NCBI GenBank assembly: GCA_001586965.3
Contig: LUCW03000286.1
Location: 1 to 21,029, forward strand
Length of the DNA stretch: 21,029 nt
Reading direction: 5' to 3'
DNA from: Sphaeroforma sirkka
Taxonomy: Eukaryota; Opisthokonta; Ichthyosporea; Ichthyophonida
Shown here: one piece after another, positions 8,845-17,993 of the stretch
Position numbering within the stretch: position 1 is the first letter of the stretch
Layout: the number at the start of each line of letters is the position of its first letter
Translations under genes and position numbers: made by a program
Notes under the pieces: model-generated
Told to the model about the DNA's origin: nothing
Seen by the model: the letters and a program-made list of their open reading frames with translations, nothing else
The model's database searches: none

Positions 8845-9475
8845 ATGAAGCTAAAGGATATGATTCTGCACTTTACCGGTCTAATTATGGACTTAAATAT
8901 ACAAAACAGAAAGATTGCAATAACTGACTGGTGTATGATTAAGTTCTTTAACGGGTATGTTAAGCTTGACTTAACAAACGTCGACTTCTCTAAGTTAAAG
9001 TGTCCTTCACATAACTACGTAAGTTGGAGACACAAAGACGTTGTTAAACCCCAAATTGAAGATTGGTTAAAACAGGGTCTAATTGAAATCAATTATGATG
9101 CAACCCCAGTTAACTTGGCTCTCTTAGCGGTCGATCAATATAAATCTGATGGAATGTTTAGTAAAACAAGAGTAGTACAAACTAATTCCGCAACATAGTT
9201 TTCCCTTACCAAAGATAAGCGAGATACTACGCAAAATGGAAGGTGCGACTATCCTTTCCAAGGTAGACTTAAAACCTGCATTCCATCAATTACAAATATA
9301 TGAGCCGCATAGAAAATACTATTCCTTTACTTGGCAAGGTAAGAAGTACCAGTTTAAAGGTGCACCTGAAGGCTTACACATATTTTTCTTCCAACAAGTT
9401 ATGATGGAGCTATTTGCGGCCCTGTCGGATAACGTATCATCTTTCTCATTACTTAAAGTCTTTCGGTCACCTGAC
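8845..9475 (+). pseudogene. Copy B reverse transcriptase lacking the YLDD motif
   Basis: The frame 8845-9198 covers the RT N-terminal part (HNYVSWRHKDVVKPQIEDWL, KQGLIEINYD, FSKTRVVQ). A 20-21 nt deletion near 9180 removes the segment that reads PDLSPINK in copy A. The frame then resumes at 9236-9430 with SKVDLKPAFHQLQI and FKGAPEGLH. At 9432-9434 the sequence jumps past the active site to material matching copy A 4127 onward, so YLDD and the thumb start are gone. This RT cannot be functional. Confidence 0.9.
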
Positions 9476-9477
9476 CT

Positions 9478-10074
9478 TTGGGAAAGCTCTGGACTAAAGA
9501 ATATGATGACGCATCCAAGCTAGTCAAAAGTAAAGTAATGGACGCACCCATCATGCAATATCCTGTGGATGGCGTCTCATTCCAAGTAGCAACCGACGCT
9601 TCAGATCGAGCGGTAGGTGGAGTGCTATACCAAACCATAAATGGCAAACCACGTTACATACAATTCTCTAGCAAGAGTTATAATAAGAGTCAACGGAATT
9701 GCCCTACCGTTAAACAAGAGCTCCTTGCTATATTTACAGCGCTAGGACAGTTTAAAGACTACCTTAATGGAAGTTGCTTCACTGTCGCCTGTGATCAAAA
9801 GTCTTTAACATTTTTAAAAGACATGAACCCTGATTCACAGTTTGTGAGCCGCTGGCATGACATTATTGCTAAGTTCGCTTTTGACATTACACACATACTA
9901 GGAGTACATAATCATCTTCCTGACATGCTCTCTCGACTTGTCTCTGACTACCAGAAAACAGTTAAAGAGTTATTAGCAACCGATTGGGTGCTTAATATAA
10001 AATGGTTTAACCTCGCTCAATCAAGATGGGGTCTATTTAGTATTGATATGTTCGCCGCAGAACATAACAAATAG
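9478..10074 (+). pseudogene. Copy B RNase H plus IDxFA module (intact frame)
   Basis: A 198-codon open frame, the best-preserved coding piece of either copy. RNase H features are VATDASDRAVGG (Asp40 of the frame), VKQELLA (Glu81), CDQKSL (Asp106), SRWHDII and HNHLPDMLSRL. After the RNase H end comes ATDWVLNIKWFNLAQSRWG and then FSIDMFAAEHNK, before a TAG at 10072-10074. That last part resembles the post-RNase H segment of DIRS/Ngaro elements. Homology to copy A continues beyond the stop. Confidence 0.88.
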
Positions 10075-10705
10075 ATTTCTGATTATAGGTCGTTGACTCA
10101 TCCTGCCTTCTAACTTGACTTATCAAAGCATAATGCGTGGGCTAATCCAGCTTGGCAACTTATCGCACAGTTGTTAAATTATGTTAGTATTACTAAGTCT
10201 ACCATTACGCTGTGTTGTCTCTTACGTAGCTCCGACCCATGGATACGTGATTTAAGGGATATGATACAAGACGAGCCTATCTATGTCGACCGTGAAACCG
10301 ACACGTTCTTGTATCAGGTATCCTATTCTATTAAGAAGGCACCTTGGAAACACATCATCGTTTGTCGCATCGGTCCTGCAGATACCACTAAGTGGAAACC
10401 CTCAACCGAGTTCTTAGCTAAACTAGAGGAGTCTAAGGAGTTTGAACAAAAGCTCAAGACTCGTACAACACATGCACCCAACAAGAATGCAGTCGAGGTA
10501 ATGCCGATTGAGACGGCATCAAATCGTAAAAACATGGAACTAGCTACGGTTATGGATCAAAGACACAAACCTCTAGGAGGACCTGAAGCACTTAAAGTGC
10601 TGCTTAAGAACAGCCAGGAGTTACGAAACAACTGAAGAAGATACTTCAACAATCTAATGTTGTTAATTACGTATCTCAGGAGTCTACCCCTCCTGATAGA
10701 TTGCT
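10075..10705 (+). pseudogene. Copy B linker between IDxFA module and integrase
   Basis: Past the TAG, the module continues as YRSLTHPA, then HNAWANPAWQLIAQLLNYV, then an open frame 10171-10635 with SSDPWIRDL and YVDRETDTFLYQ. From 10365 the frame is Lys/Glu-rich (EESKEFEQKLKTRT, GGPEALKVLLKN). This part has no counterpart in copy A, which is deleted there. Homology to copy A returns only briefly at about 10675-10697 (CTCAGGAGTCTACCCCTCCT) and then ends, so no integrase domain is present. Confidence 0.7.
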
Positions 10706-11643
10706 GGTTACATACCTAAATATCTATTCCACACGATGATTGATGTGACGGATCCTGGTAATTATTTATTTAGAAACATGTGATGAATTCCTAATATTGT
10801 CAATTTTCGTCAACTAATAGTATAGACTAACGGTAGCGTGCACTGTTATACTGGTCTATAATGAAAAGTAGATAAAATATCAGGACGTGTCTCTATATAG
10901 AATAAAAGAACTTTTATCTCTCGGCAGTAGAGCGGGGGTTTCTGCCCCCCATTCCAGAAGAAGGGCTGTGAGGGTTTCAAACGTGGATTTACGAACTATA
11001 CAGACCTTGATGCAGCGGTTGGAACTAGATTTGTAGTGGCGCACAAATTAAAGCAGGAATCGCTCTATATGACAATGATGTGGTTTGTGACTATTGAGAT
11101 GAGAATATATCCTTATCCCAGATGTGTATGAGTAGGATCTACCAGTGAATACCTGAGTATATTCTAGTTGCACAAATAAACGAAGCTCTGGACAAAACAA
11201 CATAAGCACACAAAGAAAACTGCGGTTTAACTTGTTAGGGAGAGTCTGGAAAATTATTATATTCTTGTTCCCCAATGCCACACACGAGTCATGCCTGTTC
11301 AGGGGAGGAAATCATAAACTGCAACGTGATTCAAGAATTCGGAGGCGTCGAATATCAGAATTATTATGGGGATCGACCCATTTACACTTTATGTAAATCA
11401 TAAACTACATATTAATCCTTATATCAATGGGGAGTGTGATTTTCATTACCGCAAATGCACCTGATGGGGTCGCACATCAAACTAGTAAACATGTGTATTC
11501 AATAAATATGTTTAAATCGATCCAGTATTTCTCTATAAAACTTCTATGGTAGCGCAAGTGCGTGCTTGTATCACTATCAAGCCCCACCCGCTAATACAAA
11601 CTACCGTATATGACTGCCTACACTGCATTCACAGCTAATGGCT
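10706..11643. other. Intergenic DNA between copy B and the DGAT2-family gene
   Basis: I find no convincing exon, RNA gene or repeat here. Short open frames exist on both strands but show no recognisable motif. The part nearest 11643 is expected to hold the 3' UTR of the minus-strand gene. An ATTAAA on the minus strand at 11648-11643 overlaps its stop codon, and I cannot identify a clear polyadenylation site beyond it. Confidence 0.5.
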
Positions 11644-11775
11644 TTAATATACAACTAAGTTGTTCTCTGTGCCGCACTTCTCGTGATGGTCATTGAACAC
11701 ACGCGTGAGTTCAGCGATATACTTGTCGAGCACGGCTTCCACCTGCTCCTTGGTAGGGTTGTGTATCTGCTCAAC
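11644..11775 (-). CDS. DGAT2: DGAT2-family exon 8 (C-terminus and stop)
   Basis: Begins VEQIHNPTKEQVEAVLDKYI after CGCAG, continues LTRVFNDHHEKCG and ends at TAA (11646-11644). This matches the family ending, where P-V-(E/K)-x-x-x-x-P-(T/S) is followed by a charged helix and F-x-x-x-K-x-x-x-G. Confidence 0.92.
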   Translation of the reverse strand, partial: VEQIHNPTKEQVEAVLDKYIAELTRVFNDHHEKCGTENNLVVY

Positions 11776-13177
11776 CTGCGTTGTCAAAAAGTAAGCGAAA
11801 AAGTAAAGTTAACTCTTTGTCCATGAACGAAATACGCTTCTTCACAACGAATGCACTGGTACGTTTATGAGCATGTATGACCCGAACTGACATATTGCAT
11901 TGCATGCCACTTGGCTATAGTTTGAATTCTATACAATAAGTAAGAAAAAAAAAACAGGACTCACCTAGAGGACACGCATGTCACGCTGAGGCACAGATAC
12001 TAAACAATGAAGTGGTGTACAAACGGTACCTTTGCACAACATATAATCATCCGCTACTCGCATGGTGGCCAAGAAGCCAATCAAAGCAACACATTGGGCT
12101 GGCTAGGATCACATAATTTACGGATATAAACACTCGCACTATCACAAATATGCGCACCCTTCAATTTTTATTTGTCACAGTGATAGTTTTGAAAGGCCCG
12201 AGGTCCGCTCGATTGTCATAGCAACCGCCAGATATACACAGATATGTATGTGTATACATAAATATATGTATATATCTACATACATAAATATATGTACATA
12301 TGTACATACATAAATGTATGTACATATCTACATACATAAATATATGTACATATCTACATACATAAATATATGAACATATCTACATACATAAAAACAGAAA
12401 ACCATAAACACAATCACACACCTCTATTGGTTTGCCGACCACAGTGGTAATTTCAACCTTGCGCGGGATGATATTCGTGATCAATGGGAGCGATATGCCA
12501 AATACGGCCTGGAACTTTTTCTTCGCCTTCATCACGTACTCGTGGTCTTCGCTTACCACACCGTATGCATCAACTTCGTTGAAGCTGAAGAGATGAGGAA
12601 AAACATGTTTTAGAAGTTTAGACGGATATGCTACTATGTTTGTATCCTTGTTAGAATAAATCCATGGATTGGACTACGTATATTATATGCATGTGCAGTA
12701 CGTATATTATATACATGTGCAGTACGTGTAATATATCCATGTGCAGTACGTGTAATATATCCATGTGCAGTACGTATAATATATGCATGCAGGACGTTGA
12801 TTTACCGGGTGCGCATACTTGAGAACAAACTCTCAAGCCTCTCATCCTTATGACGCACTTGTAGTGGAAACTTGAGATAGGAAAGAAAAGGCACCAATTT
12901 TTCAGTACACACACAGAGTACAGCACATAGATTGCCAATTGAGCAGTTCAAATTATGTGTATCTCGAGTAATCAACTAGACAGACAACACAGTTAAACAC
13001 GTGCGAGCGTGGGATAACTCTATCACAACCCACTCATCAATATAGAAGTGATAAATGAAGAACGTAGCCTATGATGCGGTGCACTAATATGGCGAAGGGT
13101 TGATAGACACTACCGTAGACAGACAATAGTTGGTGCTATGAAATCCCCACTCCATGAGTAACAGCTGTGTAGACTGA

Positions 13178-13208
<31 letters not shown>

Positions 13209-16200
13209 GGAAATACCACACACCTGTACACTGGGACAAGGTGTGCACCAGTTTCCAGGGCCAGTTTAATGAACCCGGTCCTACTTTTGAGGTGCAGGGT
13301 GTTTGTCCTGGGTGCAGAGTACAGGGCTTCGGTGGCGCCACCTGGTACAAGCATAAGAGAGTGCCCATCTTTCAGCGCTCGGATTGCCTAGTGAAAACGA
13401 GGTACATACAATTTTCTAGGTTTAGAGGGTACTCAAACGTGCTGCCTGGTTGAAATGAGATACAAGTAGACCTTTCCACAAACAGTGACTGTCATGTATT
13501 CAATACACGCATAGTGGTGGCCAAATTAAGGGTCAGAGTCGGACATACACAGAAAGTTTACAGGATATATGAGCTATCAACACATTACACATAATGATAC
13601 TAATTGATAAAATAAGCCAAATTAAACTCGCTCTGAAAAGATGCCACCGACAGTTGCGCAGGAGAATACATTACATTGGTAAGCACACGTTGCATTTGAG
13701 CACGTTTGCTCACTATCTATATATACTTGTACACACACACAGGTGGACACAAGACATCTGACATACATTGTAACTGAGCACGTTTGATCACTATCTATAT
13801 ATACTTGTATACGCACACATGAGTTGAAACAAGACATCTGACATACGCTGTAGCGCGCAGCGTCAATGGCCCCCCCTGCAAGTAGAAGGTCTCGATAAAG
13901 AGGCACGTAGAAGCACATGGAAGCAGCCAGAATATTGCTGCGCATCTTGCCCAGATGTTCACTAGTTCGTTATCGTGTCGAGAGAGTATAACAGTACGGA
14001 GTGTGTGAGCGCACACACGGTGAAGCTGATTCGCGTGAGCGGATTCACAAGCTAGTTATACCCAAGTCAAGTATTGTAGGCTAACGAAGAGCGTCATGTA
14101 CAGAGACACCGATAACACACTCACATCAAACCTTGCCCCCAAAGGCGCTTCCTGTGTGGGTTGAGTTCGGTGAGGCTGGGTGTTGCGCAAATCAATCGAG
14201 GTACAAGGTCGTGGACGAGAGCCGGTTTCCACCCATCCGGCAGAGAATATTAGATGCTTTTATATATTTATATAATGACAATACATATATTTAATACACA
14301 TTTTTTTTTTTGGAATGTTGGTCAGAGCTGTGATCTCATTTTTCATACACACACTTGATACCCAAGTGTAAACGCTTTTGCAATCTTGTAGACATGCAAT
14401 GGCATTAATATACCTTGTGTGAAGATGCAGTTGAACTACATATACAGCACAGCTTACGTATAAACCACATTTCAGTTCAAGAGGGCAATATATATTTGTC
14501 AAACATGCTTAACACATACAATACACCCCCCAAAAACTTGGTTTAGGCACACAATTAAGTTATATGACCATACGCCATCAACAAAGTCAACTGCTCATGT
14601 ACCCCTTCGTACAATCGCCAAAAGAAATGAAGAAAATATAATAAAAAGATCATACGGACTTACAAAGCACAATACATACTCGACATTGGAAAAGTTGCTC
14701 CGCAGATTGACCGCAGCCCCCCAGGGCAGGATACCGTGTGGACTGATGCCCATAATGTATTGTTGCTGAATGTGTTACGTGGTATAAGCAATTGGTTCAG
14801 GGTCGATGGATGGTACAGGTTTCTAAAACAGATGCTCGCAATAGCTGTGTACTGTATCTTGGTACTTGTAGCGTTGTATGTTTCTCTGCTTGTGTGGTAC
14901 GTAGATGTGCATCTCGATCAAATGCGCACATACATATGTTACGAAGGGGTGTCGAAAGTGATCATTTGACACTGAGAGATTTCGATACGCTACCTGGAAA
15001 CACAGACAACGATGTAACAGTACACTCCGATGCCCTTGTACTCATACAAACAACCACGCAAATGCGGAATCCCGACAAGCCTGAAACTGCTCTCCGATTT
15101 GGCCTGAGTCACAGGTGTTCTGGCTATTGTAGGGTCATATACAGTTGTACTTCATCGACATTCATGGGACAGTGGCAGTAACATACACATGCCACAATGG
15201 TGTTAGCACGCACAGATCAATCCCATGAGTGAGAATAAACAACTCGTCGTGCCAACGCACCCCTCACACAAGGCGCTAATAAATCAAGCACAGGTGCTTT
15301 TGCCCGACAGCGTTATCGAGATAGGTAACAACACGCTCAGAAAGATACAGTACGATGTTAACACAGAAACAACAGCCATACTTAAATCCAATCAGAACTC
15401 TTGTAGACTCTTGAAATTGATGTGAAGGTGAACACAGGCACTCAGAAAGCGAAGGTGCAAGAGCAAAAGTTACAAAGAATGTCTGCGCAATCGTCCTAAC
15501 GTACGCGAATCGTCGCTGCATCTACAAAGTACCACGGACGGGTGAATAATGTGCATTCCAGACAGGCTTGGACAAAGATAGATGGATGGGTGAAAACCAA
15601 CCATGGCTTGCATGGAGTCAAACCCATATACGTAGATATAGCCACCTATCTATCTACTAACCTATCTCACTACTGAAGAGATATAGAAACCCATCCTATT
15701 ACTGAAGTATATCAAACCAATAATAAACAAATCAAAACGCATGTGCATGTATACACACATACGTTCTCATCCAGTTTTTTCTCCACAACCAGCTTAAGAC
15801 CCAGACGGTTGTAGAAGTATCGCCAGACGATGAAGTCCTTGAGTCGGTCACTGGCTCGTGCGCCCTACAGTGTAAATACCGACGATTTCGCTATATGAAC
15901 ATGAAGATATTGAACAAGGCGTGTATAATACCATCACATAAACAAGCCAAGCAAAAGTGTCCGCAAAGAAGGAATATTGGACTCCCGGTACACATTTAGA
16001 TACATCATCGTTCGCTTATCAGCCAATCACAGGGATACCTCACCCTGAAAATTGGGGTTCAGAGTAGTGCAAGAATGTATTGCGCAATCAGAAAGAACAA
16101 GAGGAGAACAGAATAGGGGTGACACATGGCGGTATAAAAAACTAGTCAGAGGAGTTTGTATACGATTGCTGCGATGCTTAAGTATGTAAATGGCATACCT

Positions 16201-17517
16201 ACTCAACCACCCCCACCACAGGGGAACCGAGCAAACGCTCTAGGACATTTGAATGTCGGTTCTCTGACCAGATCAGTGGCACAGTGCAACCAAGCGTCTG
16301 ATGGGCTCTTTTATTATACACACAAGACGTATGCACCTTACATTACGCATAAGTGTGTGAGAATGTCCATACACATTGTGGGTATAATTTTATATGCACA
16401 TTACATTACGTATGAGTGTGTGAGAATGCCCATATACATTGTGGGTATACTTCTATATACACGCCATGCCGACACACAGCAACATGATTGGGATGCATGT
16501 ATGGGCTGATACATGCAACACACCACACTGTATGTATGACGGAGCACATACCGTAACCTCACTCCCATCCAGATAGGTGGGGAGGTAGAGGCAGAAGAGT
16601 AGTACGCCCCACCAACCAAACCCAATAATTAGCGGCGATACGAATACGAAGAGAAATATCGTCCGCAGACTTTTGTCCTGCCATTTCTGCAACGGAGCCC
16701 TATTGGTATTGTATGGGAAGGTATGCCCATTCAATTGGAGTTTTTGGTATGAATAAATGGTACGATATAGTGTAATCTTTTTGAGTGTTACAGGTATATG
16801 AATAGAATGCGTTCATGGGCACGATCAGAAATAGGAATTTACACACCTTTACCCGCTTGTGAAACACACACACACACACATGTACACACATACGCGCGTG
16901 TATATTTAACTTACACACACACATCGTAAGCACGCAAGTTGATCTCAATAGGTGCCTATTCTTGGGCTATAAAAATGCATCAGATGAGACTACACATATG
17001 AACATATAAGGCAATTAACTTAATAATGTGACAAGAACAAACGAGGACGCTGGAAGGGATTTATCCGGTTGCTGATATTGTCTTACAAATCTGTAAAAGA
17101 TTTTATTTGTGTCAGTTCGAGACGCTTACTGTGGTGAAACCGAGATAAACAAAAGTGTGTGTCTGTAGATACACACACATGGATCTACCTAGACCATACT
17201 TCTAAATGCAAATACATGAACTATCATGCGTAGTCGTACATGTTCACTTCAAAAGTACGGTGCTCACTTTAACAATTAAGCGTGCGCAGATTCGAAGTAG
17301 ATTTACTGTTATGTGTGTTTCTAAGTACTTGCAGTAAATACAGAACACGCATAGATGCACGCGTTATTGTGCTTAGATTATATATATATATATATATATA
17401 TAACGTGTGGACACACACACACAAACACGTGTACACACACACACACACATACGTGTACACGTATACACACACACACATATATATATATACGAACATACAT
17501 ACATACATACATACATA

Positions 17518-17584
<67 letters not shown>

Positions 17585-17599
17585 CACACACACACGCAC

Positions 17600-17665
<66 letters not shown>

Positions 17666-17993
17666 GCTTCTATTAATTTTTGTATACATCAACAACACTT
17701 TTACAAACGTTATACAAAGCTTTCTGACTTCCGATTTCCAGCACAACTGAGAATACTTATAGAAATAGTCTTTTGGTATCCCAGTTTCCGTTAGGGCCAT
17801 ATATCAACGCTTATAACTCGGAATATATGCAAGAAGGATCCGTTGGTATGCCAACCTACAAACTATATAAAAGTCAAGTCAATTCAATACCATACCGGTT
17901 GGTGCCTCGCAATGCAGCCCTCTTCTCACAGTATTGCAGTACAAAGACCAGGAAGATCAGAGCAGCCACCCATGTGCCCCACAGATTCAACAT
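11644..17993 (-). CDS. DGAT2: DGAT2-family acyltransferase, complete eight-exon gene
   Basis: Joined exons, 5' to 3' on the minus strand: 17993-17896, 16699-16552, 15864-15763, 14765-14680, 13961-13847, 13387-13224, 12584-12422, 11775-11644. They total 1008 nt (335 residues plus stop), close to the usual DGAT2 length. All junction phases agree and every intron is GT-AG, with GTATGT, GTATGG or GTGTGT donors. The protein has an N-terminal hydrophobic segment (residues about 4-21), a hydrophobic hairpin (about 46-73), PHG at 125-127, FYVPLYRD at 162-169, LVPGGATEAL at 196-205, TGFIKLALETGAHLVPVY at 220-237 followed by SFNE, VVGKPI at 286-291, and a charged C-terminus. This family transfers fatty acid from acyl-CoA to mono- or diacylglycerol (some members to wax alcohols) in the ER membrane, for lipid-droplet triacylglycerol. 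Substrate cannot be read from sequence. The usual HPHG is SPHG here, and YFP reads YFY. Confidence 0.9.
12257..12390. repeat. 26-bp minisatellite in DGAT2-family intron 7
   Basis: The anchor CATAAAT recurs at 12257, 12283, 12309, 12335, 12361 and 12387 (CATAAAA at the last), an exact 26-bp period over about five units. The unit is AT-rich and close to self-complementary (tacata...tatgta). Confidence 0.93.
12422..12584 (-). CDS. DGAT2: DGAT2-family exon 7
   Basis: Completes the Ser codon and continues FNEVDAYG, then KKKFQAVFGISLPLITN and VEITTVVGKPIE before GTGTGT. It corresponds to the F-G-E-N-D-x-Y, F-Q-x-x-x-G and V-V-G-x-P-I blocks of the family. Confidence 0.92.
12676..12790. repeat. 24-bp minisatellite in DGAT2-family intron 6
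   Basis: CATGTGC recurs at 12690, 12714, 12738 and 12762, with a degenerate CATGCAG at 12786, giving a 24-bp period over about 4.5 units. Because 24 is a multiple of three, it produces a spurious repeating 8-residue open frame on the minus strand. Confidence 0.93.
13176..13202. repeat. (GA)13 microsatellite in intron 6
   Basis: An uninterrupted GA run about 20 bases downstream (minus-strand sense) of the exon 6 donor, where it reads as a polypyrimidine (TC)n tract. Confidence 0.97.
13224..13387 (-). CDS. DGAT2: DGAT2-family exon 6 (PGG and GFxKLAL motifs)
   Basis: Encodes AIRALKDGHSLMLVPGGATE, then LHLKSRTGFIKLALETG and AHLVPVY, ending in AG before GTGTGT. These are the two strongest DGAT2 signatures: the glycine-rich V-x-G-G-x-x-E loop, and the (R/K)-x-G-F-x-x-L-A-L ... 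L-V-P block that precedes S-F. Confidence 0.93.
13697..13846. repeat. Imperfect ~79-bp tandem duplication spanning the exon 5 donor
   Basis: TGAGCACGTTTG recurs at 13697 and 13775, and AAGACATCTGACATAC ends at 13766 and 13846. The second copy contains the exon 5 donor (GTATGT on the minus strand). The first contains an identical GTATGTCAG 80 bases further into the intron. Confidence 0.9.
13847..13961 (-). CDS. DGAT2: DGAT2-family exon 5
   Basis: Starts after ACTAG with the base that completes the exon 4 codon. It encodes EHLGKMRSNILAASMC, then FYVPLYRDLLLAGGAIDAAR. The FYVPLYRD...GG pattern matches the conserved F-x-x-P-x-x-R-(D/E) block of the family. Its GTATGT donor lies in one copy of a duplicated segment (13697-13846). 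Confidence 0.88.
14680..14765 (-). CDS. DGAT2: DGAT2-family exon 4 (PHG catalytic motif)
   Basis: Encodes QQYIMGISPHGILPWGAAVN then LRSNFSNV, between TTCAG and GTATGT, ending in phase 2. It corresponds to the Y-I-F-G-Y-H-P-H-G block. The essential PHG His is at residue 126. The residue equal to the first His of HPHG is Ser. Confidence 0.9.
14766..15762. other. Intron 3 of the DGAT2-family gene
   Basis: 997 nt between exons 3 and 4. Plus-strand open frames occur (14792-15181, 129 codons; 15225-15425) but show no family motif, and I take them as chance. No clear tandem repeat is seen, unlike most neighbouring introns. Confidence 0.7.
15763..15864 (-). CDS. DGAT2: DGAT2-family exon 3
   Basis: A 34-codon, phase 0-0 exon between TAG and GTATGT. 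It encodes RLKDFIVWRYFYNRLGLKL then VVEKKLDEN. It aligns with the segment before HPHG in DGAT2 (W-R-x-F/Y-x-x-Y-F-P then K-x-x-x-L-D). The conserved YFP position reads Y-F-Y. Confidence 0.85.
16341..16466. repeat. 63-bp tandem duplication in intron 2
   Basis: CATTACG begins both units (16341 and 16404), and GTGTGTGAGAATG and CATTGTGGGTATA recur at the same spacing. The two 63-bp units differ at about ten positions. Because 63 is a multiple of three, a plus-strand repeat peptide frame appears and should not be read as a gene. Confidence 0.92.
16552..16699 (-). CDS. DGAT2: DGAT2-family exon 2 (hydrophobic hairpin)
   Basis: Starts after AATAG with the base completing an Arg codon. It encodes APLQKWQDKSLRT and then about 28 mostly hydrophobic residues (IFLFVFVSPLIIGFGWWGVL...), ending GSEVT before GTATGT. 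This is the membrane hairpin that anchors DGAT2 proteins in the ER. An alternative acceptor CAG at 16689-16687 is possible but would not match the exon 1 phase. Confidence 0.82.
16869..16923. repeat. Short CA-rich microsatellite patches in intron 1
   Basis: ACACACACACACACAC around 16865-16880 and ACACACACAC around 16913-16922, split by a TGTACACACATACGCGCGTG stretch. Confidence 0.8.
17379..17666. repeat. Composite (TA)n-(CA)n-(TACA)n-(CA)n-(TA)n microsatellite in intron 1
   Basis: (TA)12 at 17379-17402, interrupted CA runs to about 17476, (AT)n to about 17488, ACAT repeats at 17493-17516, a long CA tract at 17524-17638 with a few CG interruptions, then a (TA) run at 17639-17665. All six frames remain open in places, which generates Thr-His and Cys-Val frames that are not genes. 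Confidence 0.97.
17896..17993 (-). CDS. DGAT2: DGAT2-family exon 1 (start codon, membrane segment)
   Basis: ATG at 17993-17991 has an in-frame TAA nine bases upstream, supporting this start. It encodes MLNLWGTWVAALIFLVFVLQ, a likely signal-anchor or first membrane segment, then a basic patch CEKRAALRGTN. It ends in phase 2 (CG) at a GTATGG donor, which exactly fits the phase of exon 2. The weakest link is homology, since N-termini of this family vary. Confidence 0.72.

Larger units (their letters stand above)
7411..10705 (+). mobile_element. Copy B: related Gypsy element, interrupted at its 5' side by copy A and truncated at 3'
   Basis: From about 7436 this region matches copy A from about 1158 onward in the same orientation, and it keeps longer open frames. 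It lacks the equivalents of A 588-1145 (leader and gag start), A 2079-2644, A about 3835-4127 (the RT active site), and everything after about A 5130 (integrase core, chromodomain, LTR). It alone keeps about 310 nt at 10365-10674. Similarity to copy A fades near 10700, and the exact right end is uncertain. No 3' LTR follows. Confidence 0.88.

Noticed and set aside
12240..12400. Regularly spaced repeats considered as a CRISPR array
   Set aside because: The units are contiguous 26-bp tandem copies without unique spacers, inside a eukaryotic intron.
13622..13945. 107-codon minus-strand open frame taken as a single-exon gene
   Set aside because: Its first part is DGAT2-family exon 5. The rest is intron, including the duplicated repeat, which happens to stay open.
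14125..14260. GC-rich patch open on the minus strand (PDGWKPALVHDLVP...), considered as a full DGAT2 exon
   Set aside because: No acceptor site lies between the upstream in-frame stop and this segment, and direct joining of exons 4 and 5 gives the expected family spacing.
14736..15181. Plus-strand open frames of 77 and 129 codons
   Set aside because: They lie wholly in intron 3 of the minus-strand DGAT2-family gene and have no recognisable motif.
17269..17800. Several overlapping open frames rich in Thr-His or Cys-Val on both strands
   Set aside because: They are translations of the CA/TA microsatellite. Stop-free frames arise automatically from dinucleotide repeats.
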